A DNA stretch of 64,000 bases, taken from UBA4742 sp963773335 (lineage in GTDB: Bacteria; Actinomycetota; Acidimicrobiia; Acidimicrobiales; Acidimicrobilacustridaceae). Of the stretch, positions 18,871 to 27,806 are shown piece after piece (position 1 is the first letter of the stretch; each line of letters starts with the position of its first letter). Position numbers and translations under genes: made by a program. The DNA lies in NCBI GenBank assembly GCA_963773335.1, contig CAVZAT010000003.1, positions 124,001-188,000 of the forward strand, read 5' to 3'. Below the pieces are notes generated by a model. That model did no database searches. It was not told the origin of the DNA and was given only the letters and a program-made list of their open reading frames with translations.

Positions 18871-18913
18871 CTGGGAATCCTTGCCCTCGGAAACCGCAGG
18901 CAAGGATTCCCAG
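18871..18913 (+). other. Strong hairpin in the mraZ-rsmH spacer
   Basis: CTGGGAATCCTTGCC (18871-18885) is perfectly complementary to 18899-18913, giving a 15 bp stem with a 13-base loop. It ends 19 bases before the rsmH ATG. No U-run follows, so it is not a standard terminator; an attenuator, a processing site or a translation control element is possible. The rest of the 18633-18932 gap has no recognisable gene. Confidence 0.6.
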
Positions 18914-18932
18914 GTGCCGAGAGAAGGGTTCC

Positions 18933-19934
18933 ATGGTCGACCCGGCGCCGGGGTATTCGCACCGACCGGTCATGGTCGACCGCATCACCGACCTGCTGGG
19001 CGCGGTGGCACCCGGCATCCTCGTCGATGCCACCCTGGGGGGCGCCGGTCACGCCGTCGCCCTGTTGGAGGCGAACCCCGGCCTGCGCCTGATCGGTCTC
19101 GACCAGGACGCCGACGCCCTGGCCTCCAGCGCCGAGCGCCTGGCCGGCCGCATCACCGGCCAGCCCGATCGGGTGGTGCTGGAACGGGCCCGGTTCGATC
19201 ACCTGGCCGACGTGGTGTGGGCGCACCGCGGGACCGATCCGGTCACCGCCGTGCTCTTCGACCTGGGTGTCAGCTCCCCACAGTTGGATCGGGCCGAGCG
19301 CGGGTTCAGCTACCGCCACCGCGCACCACTCGACATGCGCATGGACCAGCGAGCCGAGCGCACCGCCGCCGACGTGATCAACACCTATGACGAGGCCGAG
19401 CTGACCTCGGTGCTGCGCCGCTTCGGGGATGAGCGCTACGCCGGTCGCATCGCCCGGGCCGTGGTCGCCGCCCGACCAGTCACCACCACCACCGAGCTGG
19501 CCGACCTGGTGCGTGACGCCATCCCGGCCCCGGCCCGCCGCCGGGGCGGCCACCCGGCCAAGCGCACGTTCCAGGCCGTCCGCATCGAGGTCAACCGCGA
19601 GCTCGACATCCTGGCCGGCGCCCTGGACCAGGCCATCGAGCTGCTGGCTCCGGCGGGGCGCATCGCCGTGCTCTCGTACCACTCGGGTGAGGACCGCATC
19701 GTCAAGGACCGGCTCCGCCAGGCCGAAACCGGCGGCTGCGTGTGCCCGCCAGGCCTGCCCTGCGTGTGCGGGGCGGTGCCGCGCCTGGCGCTGTTGCGCC
19801 GGGGAGGCTGGACGGCCACCGAGGCCGAGCAGACCGCCAACCCCCGGTCCGAGAGCGCCCGTCTGCGCGCCGGCGAGCGCCTGGACGCACCGCCCGCGCC
19901 CGGCGGCGGTGCCGGTGCCGGGGACCGACCATGA
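18933..19934 (+). CDS. rsmH: 16S rRNA (cytosine(1402)-N(4))-methyltransferase
   Basis: An intact 333 aa RsmH, which methylates N4 of cytosine 1402 in 16S rRNA using S-adenosylmethionine. ATG 18933 gives the normal opening GYSHRPVMVDRITDLL. The SAM-binding motif is VDATLGGAGHAVALLE, followed by IGLDQDADAL and FDLGVSSPQLDRAERGFSYR with the LDMRMD catalytic segment. The C-terminal CVCPPGLPCVCG is the Cys-rich stretch seen in many actinobacterial RsmH proteins. An upstream in-frame extension exists but crosses the hairpin and has no family similarity. The stop overlaps the ftsL start (ATGA). Confidence 0.96.
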   Translation: MVDPAPGYSHRPVMVDRITDLLGAVAPGILVDATLGGAGHAVALLEANPGLRLIGLDQDADALASSAERLAGRITGQPDRVVLERARFDHLADVVWAHRGTDPVTAVLFDLGVSSPQLDRAERGFSYRHRAPLDMRMDQRAERTAADVINTYDEAELTSVLRRFGDERYAGRIARAVVAARPVTTTTELADLVRDAIPAPARRRGGHPAKRTFQAVRIEVNRELDILAGALDQAIELLAPAGRIAVLSYHSGEDRIVKDRLRQAETGGCVCPPGLPCVCGAVPRLALLRRGGWTATEAEQTANPRSESARLRAGERLDAPPAPGGGAGAGDRP

Positions 19935-20464
19935 GCCCGGCCGAGGCCGCCGCTCGGGTCGAGGCCGCTCCCACCAAGGGAACGCCCCGGCGTCCCGCGC
20001 TGCGCACGGCCCGACCTCCGCAGAGCCGCTGGGCTCGCGCTGCCGCCGCCGTGCGCCAGGGAAACCTCCTGGGGCGGATCGGCACCCTCACGGCCGGCGC
20101 CTTGTTCCTGGGGGTCTTCGGCGTGGTCGTCTTCCAGGCCCTGTTGGTGCAGGGCCAGGCCCGGTTGGATCACGTCAACCGCGAGATCGCCACCCAGCAG
20201 CAGCAGGCCAAGCAACTCCACCTCCAGGTGGCTCAGCTCAACTCGCCCGAGCGCATCGTCACCTACGCCCGCAACCAACTGCACATGGTGGACCCCGGCG
20301 ACGTGGTCTACCTCCAGCAGGCTCCGGGTGACGATGCCCAGGCCGCCACGGCCACCACCCTCCCGCTTGCACCCGCCACTTCGACCACGGTCGCCAAGCC
20401 GACCACGCCCACGACCGCAGCCAAGACCTCTCCGGCCAGCTCGGCCGGGTCACGCCGGCCGTGA
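19931..20464 (+). CDS. ftsL: FtsL-like cell division protein
   Basis: A 177 aa bitopic protein in the FtsL position between rsmH and ftsI. It has a basic cytoplasmic head of about 55 residues, one membrane helix (LTAGALFLGVFGVVVFQALL) and then a short coiled-coil segment rich in Gln (REIATQQQQAKQLHLQVAQL) with the FtsL/DivIC-like SPERIVTYARNQLHMVDPGD. It should pair with FtsB/DivIC and FtsQ in the divisome, outside the membrane. The C-terminus is a Thr/Pro/Ala-rich tail. The ends overlap rsmH and ftsI by four bases each, so expression is coupled. Confidence 0.85.
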   Translation: MSPAEAAARVEAAPTKGTPRRPALRTARPPQSRWARAAAAVRQGNLLGRIGTLTAGALFLGVFGVVVFQALLVQGQARLDHVNREIATQQQQAKQLHLQVAQLNSPERIVTYARNQLHMVDPGDVVYLQQAPGDDAQAATATTLPLAPATSTTVAKPTTPTTAAKTSPASSAGSRRP

Positions 20465-22727
20465 GCACCGGCCCGCGATCCGAGCGGCCCAGTTCGAGCC
20501 GGATCCTGGGGCCATCCGCAAGCTCTCGCTCGGCCTCCGCCGCGTCCCGTCGCGCCGCGTCCTCGACCCGGAGAGGCCCGCTGCCGGCTGCCCCCGTCCT
20601 GCGAACCCGGATCCCTCGGGAGCTCGCCCGGCCCGGCGGCGCCCGCTCGTCGGGTCAGGGCACCCGCCGCCCGTCGGCTCAGGCCTCCGGTCGCATCCCG
20701 GCCCGGACGGCTTCGCGCACCTCGGCCCGGACGGCTTCGCGCACCTCGGCCCGGACGGCTTCGCGCACCTCGGCCCGGACGGCTTCGCGCACCTCGAGCC
20801 GACCGCCGCGACCACCGCGACCGACGAGGCCGGCCCGGACGCACAGGCAGCCGCCGGCTCGGCGCGCGGTGGCCAAGGCCGATACTCGGCGCCGGCTGCT
20901 CCTGCTGCTCACCGGTCTCATCGGCATCTTCGGCCTGATCGTGTGGAAGGTGGCCGACCTCCAGGTGCTCAACCCTGGCCACTACCTGGCCGTGGTGACC
21001 TCCCAGACCGTGCACTCCGAGACCCTGGCCGCCGACCGAGGGTCGATCTACGACCGCAACGGCAACGAGCTGGCCCTCACCGTGCCGGGCAAGACGGTGT
21101 TCGCCGATCCCAAGTTGATCACCGACGCGGCCGCCGACGCCCTGAAGCTCTCGCCCCTGCTGGGCATCCCGGTGGCGGATCTGATCCCAAAGCTCGAGGC
21201 ACACAACCAGTTCGACTACCTGGCCCGCAAGATCCCCGTGTCGGTGGCGGACAAAGTGGCGGCTTTGAAGCTGCCGGGCATCGACCTGCTCGACGAGCCA
21301 ACGGTACAGATGCCCGACGGGGCCACCACCGGGTCGCTGCTGGGTTCGGTGGACATCGACAACAAGGGTCTGGGCGGGCTCGAGGCGCAGTATGACAGGA
21401 TCTTGACCGGGATCCCGGGTGAGCTCACCCTGGCCGAGAGCCCCCAGGGCCACACCATCCCGGTGGGGGAGCACCAGCTGGTGCCGGCCCGTGCCGGTGA
21501 GGATCTGGTGCTGTCCATCGATCGGTCGATGCAGTACCAGACCGAACAGATCCTGACCCAGCAGGTGCAGGCGGCCGGCGCCAAGGGCGGCATCGCCATC
21601 GTGTCGAGCACCGCCACCGGTGACATCCTGGCCATGGCCAACGTCACCCAGGACCCGACCACCAAGCAGGTGGTGCCCAACTCGAACAACGCGGCGCTGA
21701 CCACCGTCTACGAGCCCGGTTCGGTCATGAAGCTGGCCACCGTCTCGGCCGCCCTGGAGAAGGGCTTGGTCACCCCGGCCACCAAGATCGTCGTCCCCGG
21801 TAGCTACAACGTTGCCGGCACCACCTTCACCGACGCCGAACCTCATGGCACCGAGACGATGACCGTGGACCAGATCCTGACCCAGTCCTCCAACATCGGC
21901 ACCATCGAGATCGCCCAGCGGCTTGGCCAACAGGGCGTCTATGACGCGGTCACCAACCTGGGCTATGGGCAGCGCACGGCCCTCGACTTCCCCGCCGAGG
22001 CGTCTGGCACGGTCATCCCCCTCTCCGCCTGGTCCGGGACGTCCATCGCCACCATCCCCATCGGCCAGGGGGTGTCGGCCACTCCACTGCAGGTGCTCGA
22101 GGCCTACAACACCGTGGCCAACGGCGGCGTGTACGTGCCGCCCCGGCTGCTCGACGCCACAGTGGATGCCCAGGGCCATCGCCACGCCGTGCCCGCGGCC
22201 GCCACCCACCGAGTCATGTCGCCGTCGACCTCCGACAAGATGAACCTCATGCTGCGGGGAGTGGTCACCGGCTCCGGCACCGCCCCGCTGGCCGCGGTGG
22301 ACGGCTACACCGTGTTCGGCAAGACCGGGACGGCCCGCGAGCCCCAGGCCAACGGCGGCTACACCGACAAGCTGGGTCGCTACCACTACGACGCCACCTT
22401 CGTCGGTGTGGTGCCGGCCGAGCACCCGGCGCTGTCGGTCATCGTGGTCATCGACGATCCGAGCGGCGCCAACATCTACGGCGGCTCTCTGGCTGCACCG
22501 GCGTTCTCCAAGATCGCCTCCTACGCGCTCCGGCTGTTCAGCGTCCCGCCGCCCTCGGTGGACGGGCCGGGCGGGGGCAAGGCCATGCCCGGTTCGGGTG
22601 GCGGTGGCTATGAGGGCGCGGTGACCCCCGAGCCAGGGGGCAAGATCCGCGCCGTCGCCACCCAGGTGGTGGCGGTGACCCCGACGACGGCGACCGGGGC
22701 GCGATCCCCTCGACCACGGCACCCTGA
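20461..22727 (+). CDS. ftsI: Septal peptidoglycan transpeptidase FtsI (PBP3; frameshift at the extreme 3' end)
   Basis: A class B penicillin-binding protein of about 755 aa that cross-links septal peptidoglycan. Its cytoplasmic head is very long (about 143 residues) and Arg/Ser/Ala-rich, with four 8-residue repeats at residues 81-112. One membrane helix follows (about 145-165, LLLLLTGLIGIFGLIVWKV), then the dimerisation domain and the transpeptidase domain with SVMK (active Ser about 421), SSN (about 476-478) and KTGTA (Lys about 621). GTG 20461 overlaps the ftsL stop. Near 22700 one base too many makes the frame overrun; the natural stop is TGA 22725-22727, five bases before murE. Confidence 0.93.
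20701..20796 (+). repeat. Four perfect 24-bp tandem repeats inside ftsI
   Basis: The 24-bp unit starts at 20701, 20725, 20749 and 20773 and is identical in all four copies. It is in frame and encodes ARTASRTS four times in the cytoplasmic head of FtsI. An identical unit at DNA level points to recent expansion by slippage. Copy number could vary between strains. Confidence 0.95.
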
Positions 22728-22732
22728 GCGCC

Positions 22733-24175
22733 ATGAAGCTCTCCGAGCTGGCCGGCGCCCTGGCTGACACGGCAGCGCCGGACGGGGGCGGTCCCGACCC
22801 GGGTTGGGATCGGGTCGAGGTCACCGCGGTCGACTTCGACTCGCGTCAGGTGGCGCCGGGCAGCCTGTTCTGCTGTGTACGCGGTGAGCACCTCGACGGC
22901 CACGACCACGCCGCGGAAGCGGTGGCCAACGGGGCGGTGGCGCTGATCGTCGAGCGCCGGCTGCCCGTGCAGGTTCCCCAGCTGGTGGTGACCGACACCC
23001 GCACGGCCATGGCCCGGGTGGCGGTGGCCTTCCGCCACGACCCGGCCCGAGCCATGTCAGTGGTGGGGATCACCGGCACCAACGGCAAGACGACCACCAC
23101 CTACCTGCTCCGGGCCGTCTTCGAGGCCGCGGGCTGGACCGGCGACGTCCTGGGGACGTTGTCAGGGGCGCGGACCACGCCGGAGTCGCCCGAACTGCAG
23201 GACCGCCTGGCCGCCATGCGCGACGCCGGCACCCGCGCCGTGGCCATGGAGGTCTCGTCGCACGCCCTGGCTCAGCACCGGGTGGACGGGACCTGGTTCT
23301 CGGTCGTGGCCTTCACCAACCTGAGTCGCGACCATCTCGACTTCCACGGCACCATGGAGGCCTACTTCGAGGTCAAGGCCCGGCTCTTCTCGCCGGCGTT
23401 CACCGACCGGGCCGTGGTCAACCTGGACAACCCCTATGGACGCCTGCTGTTGGATGCGGCCAAGGTCCCCACCACCGGCTTCTCACTCGACGACCTCGAC
23501 GACCTCGAGGTGGGTCCGGCCGGCAGCCGGTTCCGTTGGCAGGGTCGACCGGTGAACTTGCCGCTGGCCGGGCGGTTCAACGTCTCCAACGCCTTGGCCG
23601 CGGCGGAGTGTGCCTTGGCCCTGGGGCTCGCGCCCGACTTGGTGGCTGACGGACTCAGCCGCCCGCTGGTCGTGCCCGGCCGGTTCGAGCTCATCGACGA
23701 GGGCCAGCCCTTCGGGGTGGTGGTGGACTATGCCCACACTCCAGATGGGCTCGAGCAGGTGTTGACCGCGGCCCGGGGACTGCGCCCGGCGGGAGAGGTG
23801 ACGGTGGTTTTCGGGTGCGGCGGCGAGCGGGATGCCTCCAAACGACCGGCCATGGGTGAGGTGGCGGCCGGCCACGCGGATCGTGTAATCCTGACAGCGG
23901 ACAACTCGCGGGGCGAAGACACCGGAGACATCATCGAGGCCGTGGAACAGGGCTATCTACGGGCGCCAGCTCGTCCCGGTCACGAGTTGGCCATCGAGCC
24001 CGACCGCCGGACGGCCATCGCCCGAGCGCTGCGCGCCGCTCGTCCCGGCGACGTGGTGGTGGTGGCGGGCAAGGGCCATGAGGACACCCAGATCATCGGT
24101 GGGGTGACGGCGTCCTTCGACGATCGCGCCGTGGTGCGTGAGGAACTGGCCCGCATGGGGAGCGATCAGGCGTGA
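22733..24175 (+). CDS. murE: UDP-N-acetylmuramyl-tripeptide synthetase
   Basis: An intact 480 aa Mur ligase that adds the third amino acid to UDP-MurNAc-L-Ala-D-Glu. The ATP site is GITGTNGKTTTTYLL, the carbamylated-Lys region is LDFHGTMEAYFEVKARLF, and RDHLDFHG and DYAHTPDGL are in place. The specificity loop reads TADNSRGED; DAP-adding enzymes have DNPR and lysine-adding ones DDPN, so the kept Asn and Arg favour meso-diaminopimelate, with Ser in place of Pro. ATG 22733 follows the ftsI stop by five bases. The stop overlaps mraY directly, where murF would normally sit. Confidence 0.95.
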   Translation: MKLSELAGALADTAAPDGGGPDPGWDRVEVTAVDFDSRQVAPGSLFCCVRGEHLDGHDHAAEAVANGAVALIVERRLPVQVPQLVVTDTRTAMARVAVAFRHDPARAMSVVGITGTNGKTTTTYLLRAVFEAAGWTGDVLGTLSGARTTPESPELQDRLAAMRDAGTRAVAMEVSSHALAQHRVDGTWFSVVAFTNLSRDHLDFHGTMEAYFEVKARLFSPAFTDRAVVNLDNPYGRLLLDAAKVPTTGFSLDDLDDLEVGPAGSRFRWQGRPVNLPLAGRFNVSNALAAAECALALGLAPDLVADGLSRPLVVPGRFELIDEGQPFGVVVDYAHTPDGLEQVLTAARGLRPAGEVTVVFGCGGERDASKRPAMGEVAAGHADRVILTADNSRGEDTGDIIEAVEQGYLRAPARPGHELAIEPDRRTAIARALRAARPGDVVVVAGKGHEDTQIIGGVTASFDDRAVVREELARMGSDQA

Positions 24176-25203
24176 TCCGCCTCCTGTTCGCCGCCGCCAT
24201 CGCCATCGCCGTCTCACTGGTCGGCACCCGCCTGCTCATCGACTGGTTGACCCGCATGCGGATGGGCCAGCCCATCCGTGAGGACGGTCCCAGCGGACAC
24301 CTGACCAAGGCGGGAACCCCCACCATGGGCGGGGTCGCCATCGTGGCCGGAGCCGGCCTGGGCTGGCTGATCAGCGACTTCTTCGGGGGGACCTACACCC
24401 GCCGTGGCATCCTGGTCATCGCGCTGATGGGCGGCGCTGGTCTGGTCGGGCTGATCGACGATTGGCTCAAGGTCAGCCAGGCGCGCAACCTGGGACTCAA
24501 CAAGCGGGCCAAGTTCTCCGGTCTGGTGCTCGTCTCGGTGCTGTTCGTCGTGTGCGTCATGCGCTTCACCCACATCGCCACCACCCTGGCGCTGACCCGG
24601 TTCGACTACCCGGGCTTCCAGCTCCACACCGTGGGGTGGGCGCTGTGGGCCACCTTCATCATCTTGGCCATCACCAACGGCGTGAACCTGACCGATGGGC
24701 TCGACGGGCTGGCCGCCGGCTCGGCCATCTTCGGGTTCGCCGCGTTCGTGGTGATCGGGTTCTGGGGGTTCCGGCACCAGTCGATCTACGGCGACCAGAG
24801 CTTCCTGGACCTGGCCGTGGTCGCGGCCAGCATGCTGGGCGCATGCACCGGCTTCCTCTGGTGGAACGCGGCGCCGGCCAAGATCTTCATGGGCGACACC
24901 GGTTCGTTGGCCATCGGGGCGGCACTGGCCGGGCTGGGCTTGAGCACCAACACGCAGCTGCTGCTCATCCTCATCTGCGGCCTCTATGTGGCGGAGACGG
25001 TGTCGGTCATCGTGCAGGTGGGCAGTTTCAAGCTCACCGGAAGACGGGTGTTCCGCATGGCGCCCATCCACCACCACTTCGAGCTGGGGGGCTGGCCCGA
25101 GACCACCGTCATCGTGAGGTTCTGGATCCTCGCCGGGTTGTGCACGGCGCTGGCGCTGGGGATCTACTACGCCGACTTCGTGCGGCTGGGAGTCAACTAT
25201 TGA
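24172..25203 (+). CDS. mraY: Phospho-N-acetylmuramoyl-pentapeptide transferase
   Basis: An intact 343 aa membrane enzyme with about ten helices that moves phospho-MurNAc-pentapeptide to undecaprenyl phosphate, making lipid I. GTG 24172 overlaps the murE stop (GTGA). Signature segments are GPSGHLTKAGTPTMGG, the Asp pair in GLIDDWLKV, ITNGVNLTDGLDGLAAG, KIFMGDTGSLAIG and APIHHHFELGGWPE. All catalytic Asp and His residues are in place. It overlaps murD by four bases at a TTG start. Confidence 0.97.
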   Translation: MIRLLFAAAIAIAVSLVGTRLLIDWLTRMRMGQPIREDGPSGHLTKAGTPTMGGVAIVAGAGLGWLISDFFGGTYTRRGILVIALMGGAGLVGLIDDWLKVSQARNLGLNKRAKFSGLVLVSVLFVVCVMRFTHIATTLALTRFDYPGFQLHTVGWALWATFIILAITNGVNLTDGLDGLAAGSAIFGFAAFVVIGFWGFRHQSIYGDQSFLDLAVVAASMLGACTGFLWWNAAPAKIFMGDTGSLAIGAALAGLGLSTNTQLLLILICGLYVAETVSVIVQVGSFKLTGRRVFRMAPIHHHFELGGWPETTVIVRFWILAGLCTALALGIYYADFVRLGVNY

Positions 25204-26544
25204 GTACGCCTGACCGGGCGCTGGTGGTCGGTTTCGGGGTCACCGGCCAAGCCGTGGCCCGAGCCCTGCGCCACCACGGCCATGACGTGGTGGTGGTCGA
25301 CGACCATCCCTCGCCTGCGGCCCGCGCGGCAGCAGAATTGTGCGTCGTGGACCTGATCGAAGCGCCGTCGCGCGCCCAGCTCGACGACCTGGTGCGCACG
25401 GTCGACGCGGTGGTGCCCAGCCCTGGGGTGGCCGATCACCACCCGGTGTTCGCCGTCGCCGCCGCCGCCGGGCGCGAGGTGCTCAGCGAGTTCGACCTGG
25501 CCGCGGGCTGGGACGACCGTCCCCTGCTGGCGGTGACCGGAACCGACGGCAAGACCACGGTGACCACCATGGTGACCGACATGCTTTTGGCCTCGGGCCA
25601 GGTGGCCCTGGCCGTGGGCAACACCGACATCCCGCTGGTGGCGGCCATCGAGCGTCCGGAGGTGGACGTGTTCGTGGTCGAGGCGTCGTCGTTCCGCTTG
25701 GGCCACACGCGGCGGTTCCGACCGGCCGTGGCCACCTGGCTGAACTTCGCGCCCGACCACCTCGACGTGCACGACTCGCTGGCCAGCTACGAGGCGGCCA
25801 AGGCCCGCATCTGGGCCGACCTGTCTGCCGGCCCCGACGGGGGGGTGGCGGTGGCCAACGCCGATGATCCGGTGGTGGCCAGCCACATCCGGCCCGAGGT
25901 GCGCACCGTGACCTTCGGGTTGGGTGACGAGGCCGGCTACCGGGTGGTGGACGGTCGCCTGGTCACCGACGACGAGCGTGATCTGGTGCGGGTGGACGAG
26001 CTGGCCCGATCGCTGCCCCACGACGTGGCCAACGCGCTGGCCGCCTCGGCTACCGCCCTGGCTGGCGGGGCCGACCTGTCCGGTGTGCGGGAAACCCTGC
26101 GCACGTTCCAGGGGTTGTCGCACCGGGTGAGCCACGTCGCCCGAGCCCGGGGTGTGGACTGGATCGACGACTCCAAGGCCACCGCGCCCCACGCCGTGCT
26201 GGCTGCGCTGGCCGGTTTCGACTCGGTGGTGCTCATTGCTGGTGGTCGCAACAAGGGCGTGGACCTGTCGGTGCTGGCCCAGGCGTCGGGCCGGATCCGA
26301 GCCGTGGTGGCCATCGGCGAGGCGCGGGGCGAGGTGGAGGCCGCCTTCGCCGGTCGGCGGCCAGTGGTCGGCGCCGACGACATGGCCACCGCCGTGGCCG
26401 CCGCCGCCGACCTGGCCGTGCCCGGCGACGTCGTTCTGTTGTCGCCGGGGTGCGCCGTCCTTCGACTGGTACCCGGGCTACGGCGAGCGGGGTGACGACT
26501 TCGTCGCGCACGTGCGAGCGCTCACCGGCCAGGAGCAACCGTGA
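25200..26544 (+). CDS. murD: UDP-N-acetylmuramoylalanine-D-glutamate ligase (frameshift near the C-terminus)
   Basis: A Mur ligase of about 447 aa that adds D-Glu to UDP-MurNAc-L-Ala. TTG 25200 overlaps the mraY stop (TTGA) and opens TPDRALVVGFGVTGQAV. The P-loop reads VTGTDGKTTVTTMV, with Asp where the family usually has Asn. EASSFRL, NFAPDHLDVH and IDDSKATAPHA follow. The frame changes near 26455 within SPGCASFDWYPGY; the remainder, GERGDDFVAHVRALTG, runs to TGA 26542-26544, which overlaps ftsW. The break is one extra base. Confidence 0.93.
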
Positions 26545-27806
26545 CGCCCCCGCGGGGAGACGCCGCCCCGAGGGCCTCGCGTCCGACGGCCCTGAGCCGG
26601 GTGAAGTCGGTCAGCCGGGACCACGGCGGCGGCGGCGCCGGCCGGACACGGTCGACGAGCGCCCCGAAGGCGTCGACCGCCACGAAGGGCCGTCGGCTGC
26701 GGGGTCGGCCGGCCGGCCGGCGCTCGACGTCGTTCACCATCCTGTTGAGCCTGGTGCTGGTGCTCACCCTGATCGGTCTGGTCATGGTGTTGTCCGCTTC
26801 ATACGCCACCGCGTACTACGAGTACGGCTCGAGCTGGTACCAGTTCAAGCGCCAGTTGCTGTGGGTGGCCCTGGGCCTGGCCGCCATGGTGGCCATCATG
26901 CGGGTCGACTACCACCGCTGGCGGCGCTACACGACCCTGCTCACGGTGGGGTCCCTCGCCCTGATGGTGGCGGTCATGGTGCCCGGACTGGGCGTGAACG
27001 TGAACGGATCATCCCGGTGGTTGGGTTACGGCGCGCTGCGCATCCAGCCGTCCGAGTTCGCCAAGATGACCGTGCTGCTGTTCGTGGCCGACCTGCTGGC
27101 CCGCCGGTCGGATCGGATCGACGATCTGCACCTCACGCTCAAGCCGGTGCTGGTCGTGTTCGGCGCATTCGCCGCCCTGCTCATGCTCCAGCCGAACCTG
27201 GGGACGGCCATCATCCTGGGTGCCATCGTCTTCGTGATGCTGTTCGTGAGCGGCGTGGCCGTGAAGCCGCTGGTGGCCTGGTTCACCGGGGGAGCGGCCC
27301 TGGCCGCGCTGTCGGCGGTGGCCGAGCCCTATCGGTTCCGCCGCCTCATGGCCTTCGTGAACCCCTGGAAGGATCCCCAGGACACCGGCTACCAGACGTT
27401 GCAGTCGCAGTTCGCCATCGCTCACGGCGGGGCCACGGGCAGCGGCATCGGCCACAGCCTGGCCAAGTTCGGGTTCCTGCCCTACGCCCAGACCGACTTC
27501 ATCTTCGCCATCATCGCCGACGAGCTGGGCCTCCTCGGCGCGGTGCTGCTCATCGGCCTGTTCCTGGCGCTGGGCGTGGTCGGCATCCGCATCGCCCTCG
27601 GCTCCCCCGATCGCTACGGCATGTTGGTGGCCACCGGCGTCACCAGCTGGATCCTCATCCAGGCGTTCGTGAACGTGGGCGCCGTGGTCGGGGTGCTGCC
27701 CATCACCGGGGTGCCCTTGCCGTTCGTCTCGTTCGGGGGGTCGTCGCTGGTCGTCACCCTGGCGGCCATGGGCGTGTTGTTGAGCATCGCCCGCCAGGCT
27801 CGGTGA
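26541..27806 (+). CDS. ftsW: SEDS peptidoglycan glycosyltransferase FtsW
   Basis: An intact 421 aa polytopic membrane protein that polymerises septal glycan strands together with FtsI. A basic cytoplasmic head of about 65 residues precedes the helices. SEDS signatures are GSSRWLGYGALRIQPSEFAK, VNPWKDPQDTGYQTLQSQFA, LPYAQTDFIFAIIADELG and GVPLPFVSFGGSS. GTG 26541 overlaps the murD stop. The position directly before murG and the extended basic head are typical of actinobacterial FtsW rather than RodA. Confidence 0.95.
   Translation: MTPPRGDAAPRASRPTALSRVKSVSRDHGGGGAGRTRSTSAPKASTATKGRRLRGRPAGRRSTSFTILLSLVLVLTLIGLVMVLSASYATAYYEYGSSWYQFKRQLLWVALGLAAMVAIMRVDYHRWRRYTTLLTVGSLALMVAVMVPGLGVNVNGSSRWLGYGALRIQPSEFAKMTVLLFVADLLARRSDRIDDLHLTLKPVLVVFGAFAALLMLQPNLGTAIILGAIVFVMLFVSGVAVKPLVAWFTGGAALAALSAVAEPYRFRRLMAFVNPWKDPQDTGYQTLQSQFAIAHGGATGSGIGHSLAKFGFLPYAQTDFIFAIIADELGLLGAVLLIGLFLALGVVGIRIALGSPDRYGMLVATGVTSWILIQAFVNVGAVVGVLPITGVPLPFVSFGGSSLVVTLAAMGVLLSIARQAR

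Noticed and set aside
18505..18932. Small frames in the mraZ-rsmH gap, including one starting SDPPVAPAIHIAATASILG
   Set aside because: They cross the perfect hairpin, have no ribosome site and resemble no family; the RsmH start at 18933 is well supported.
20701..20796. Possible CRISPR-like repeats
   Set aside because: The repeats are directly adjacent with no spacers and are in frame within ftsI.
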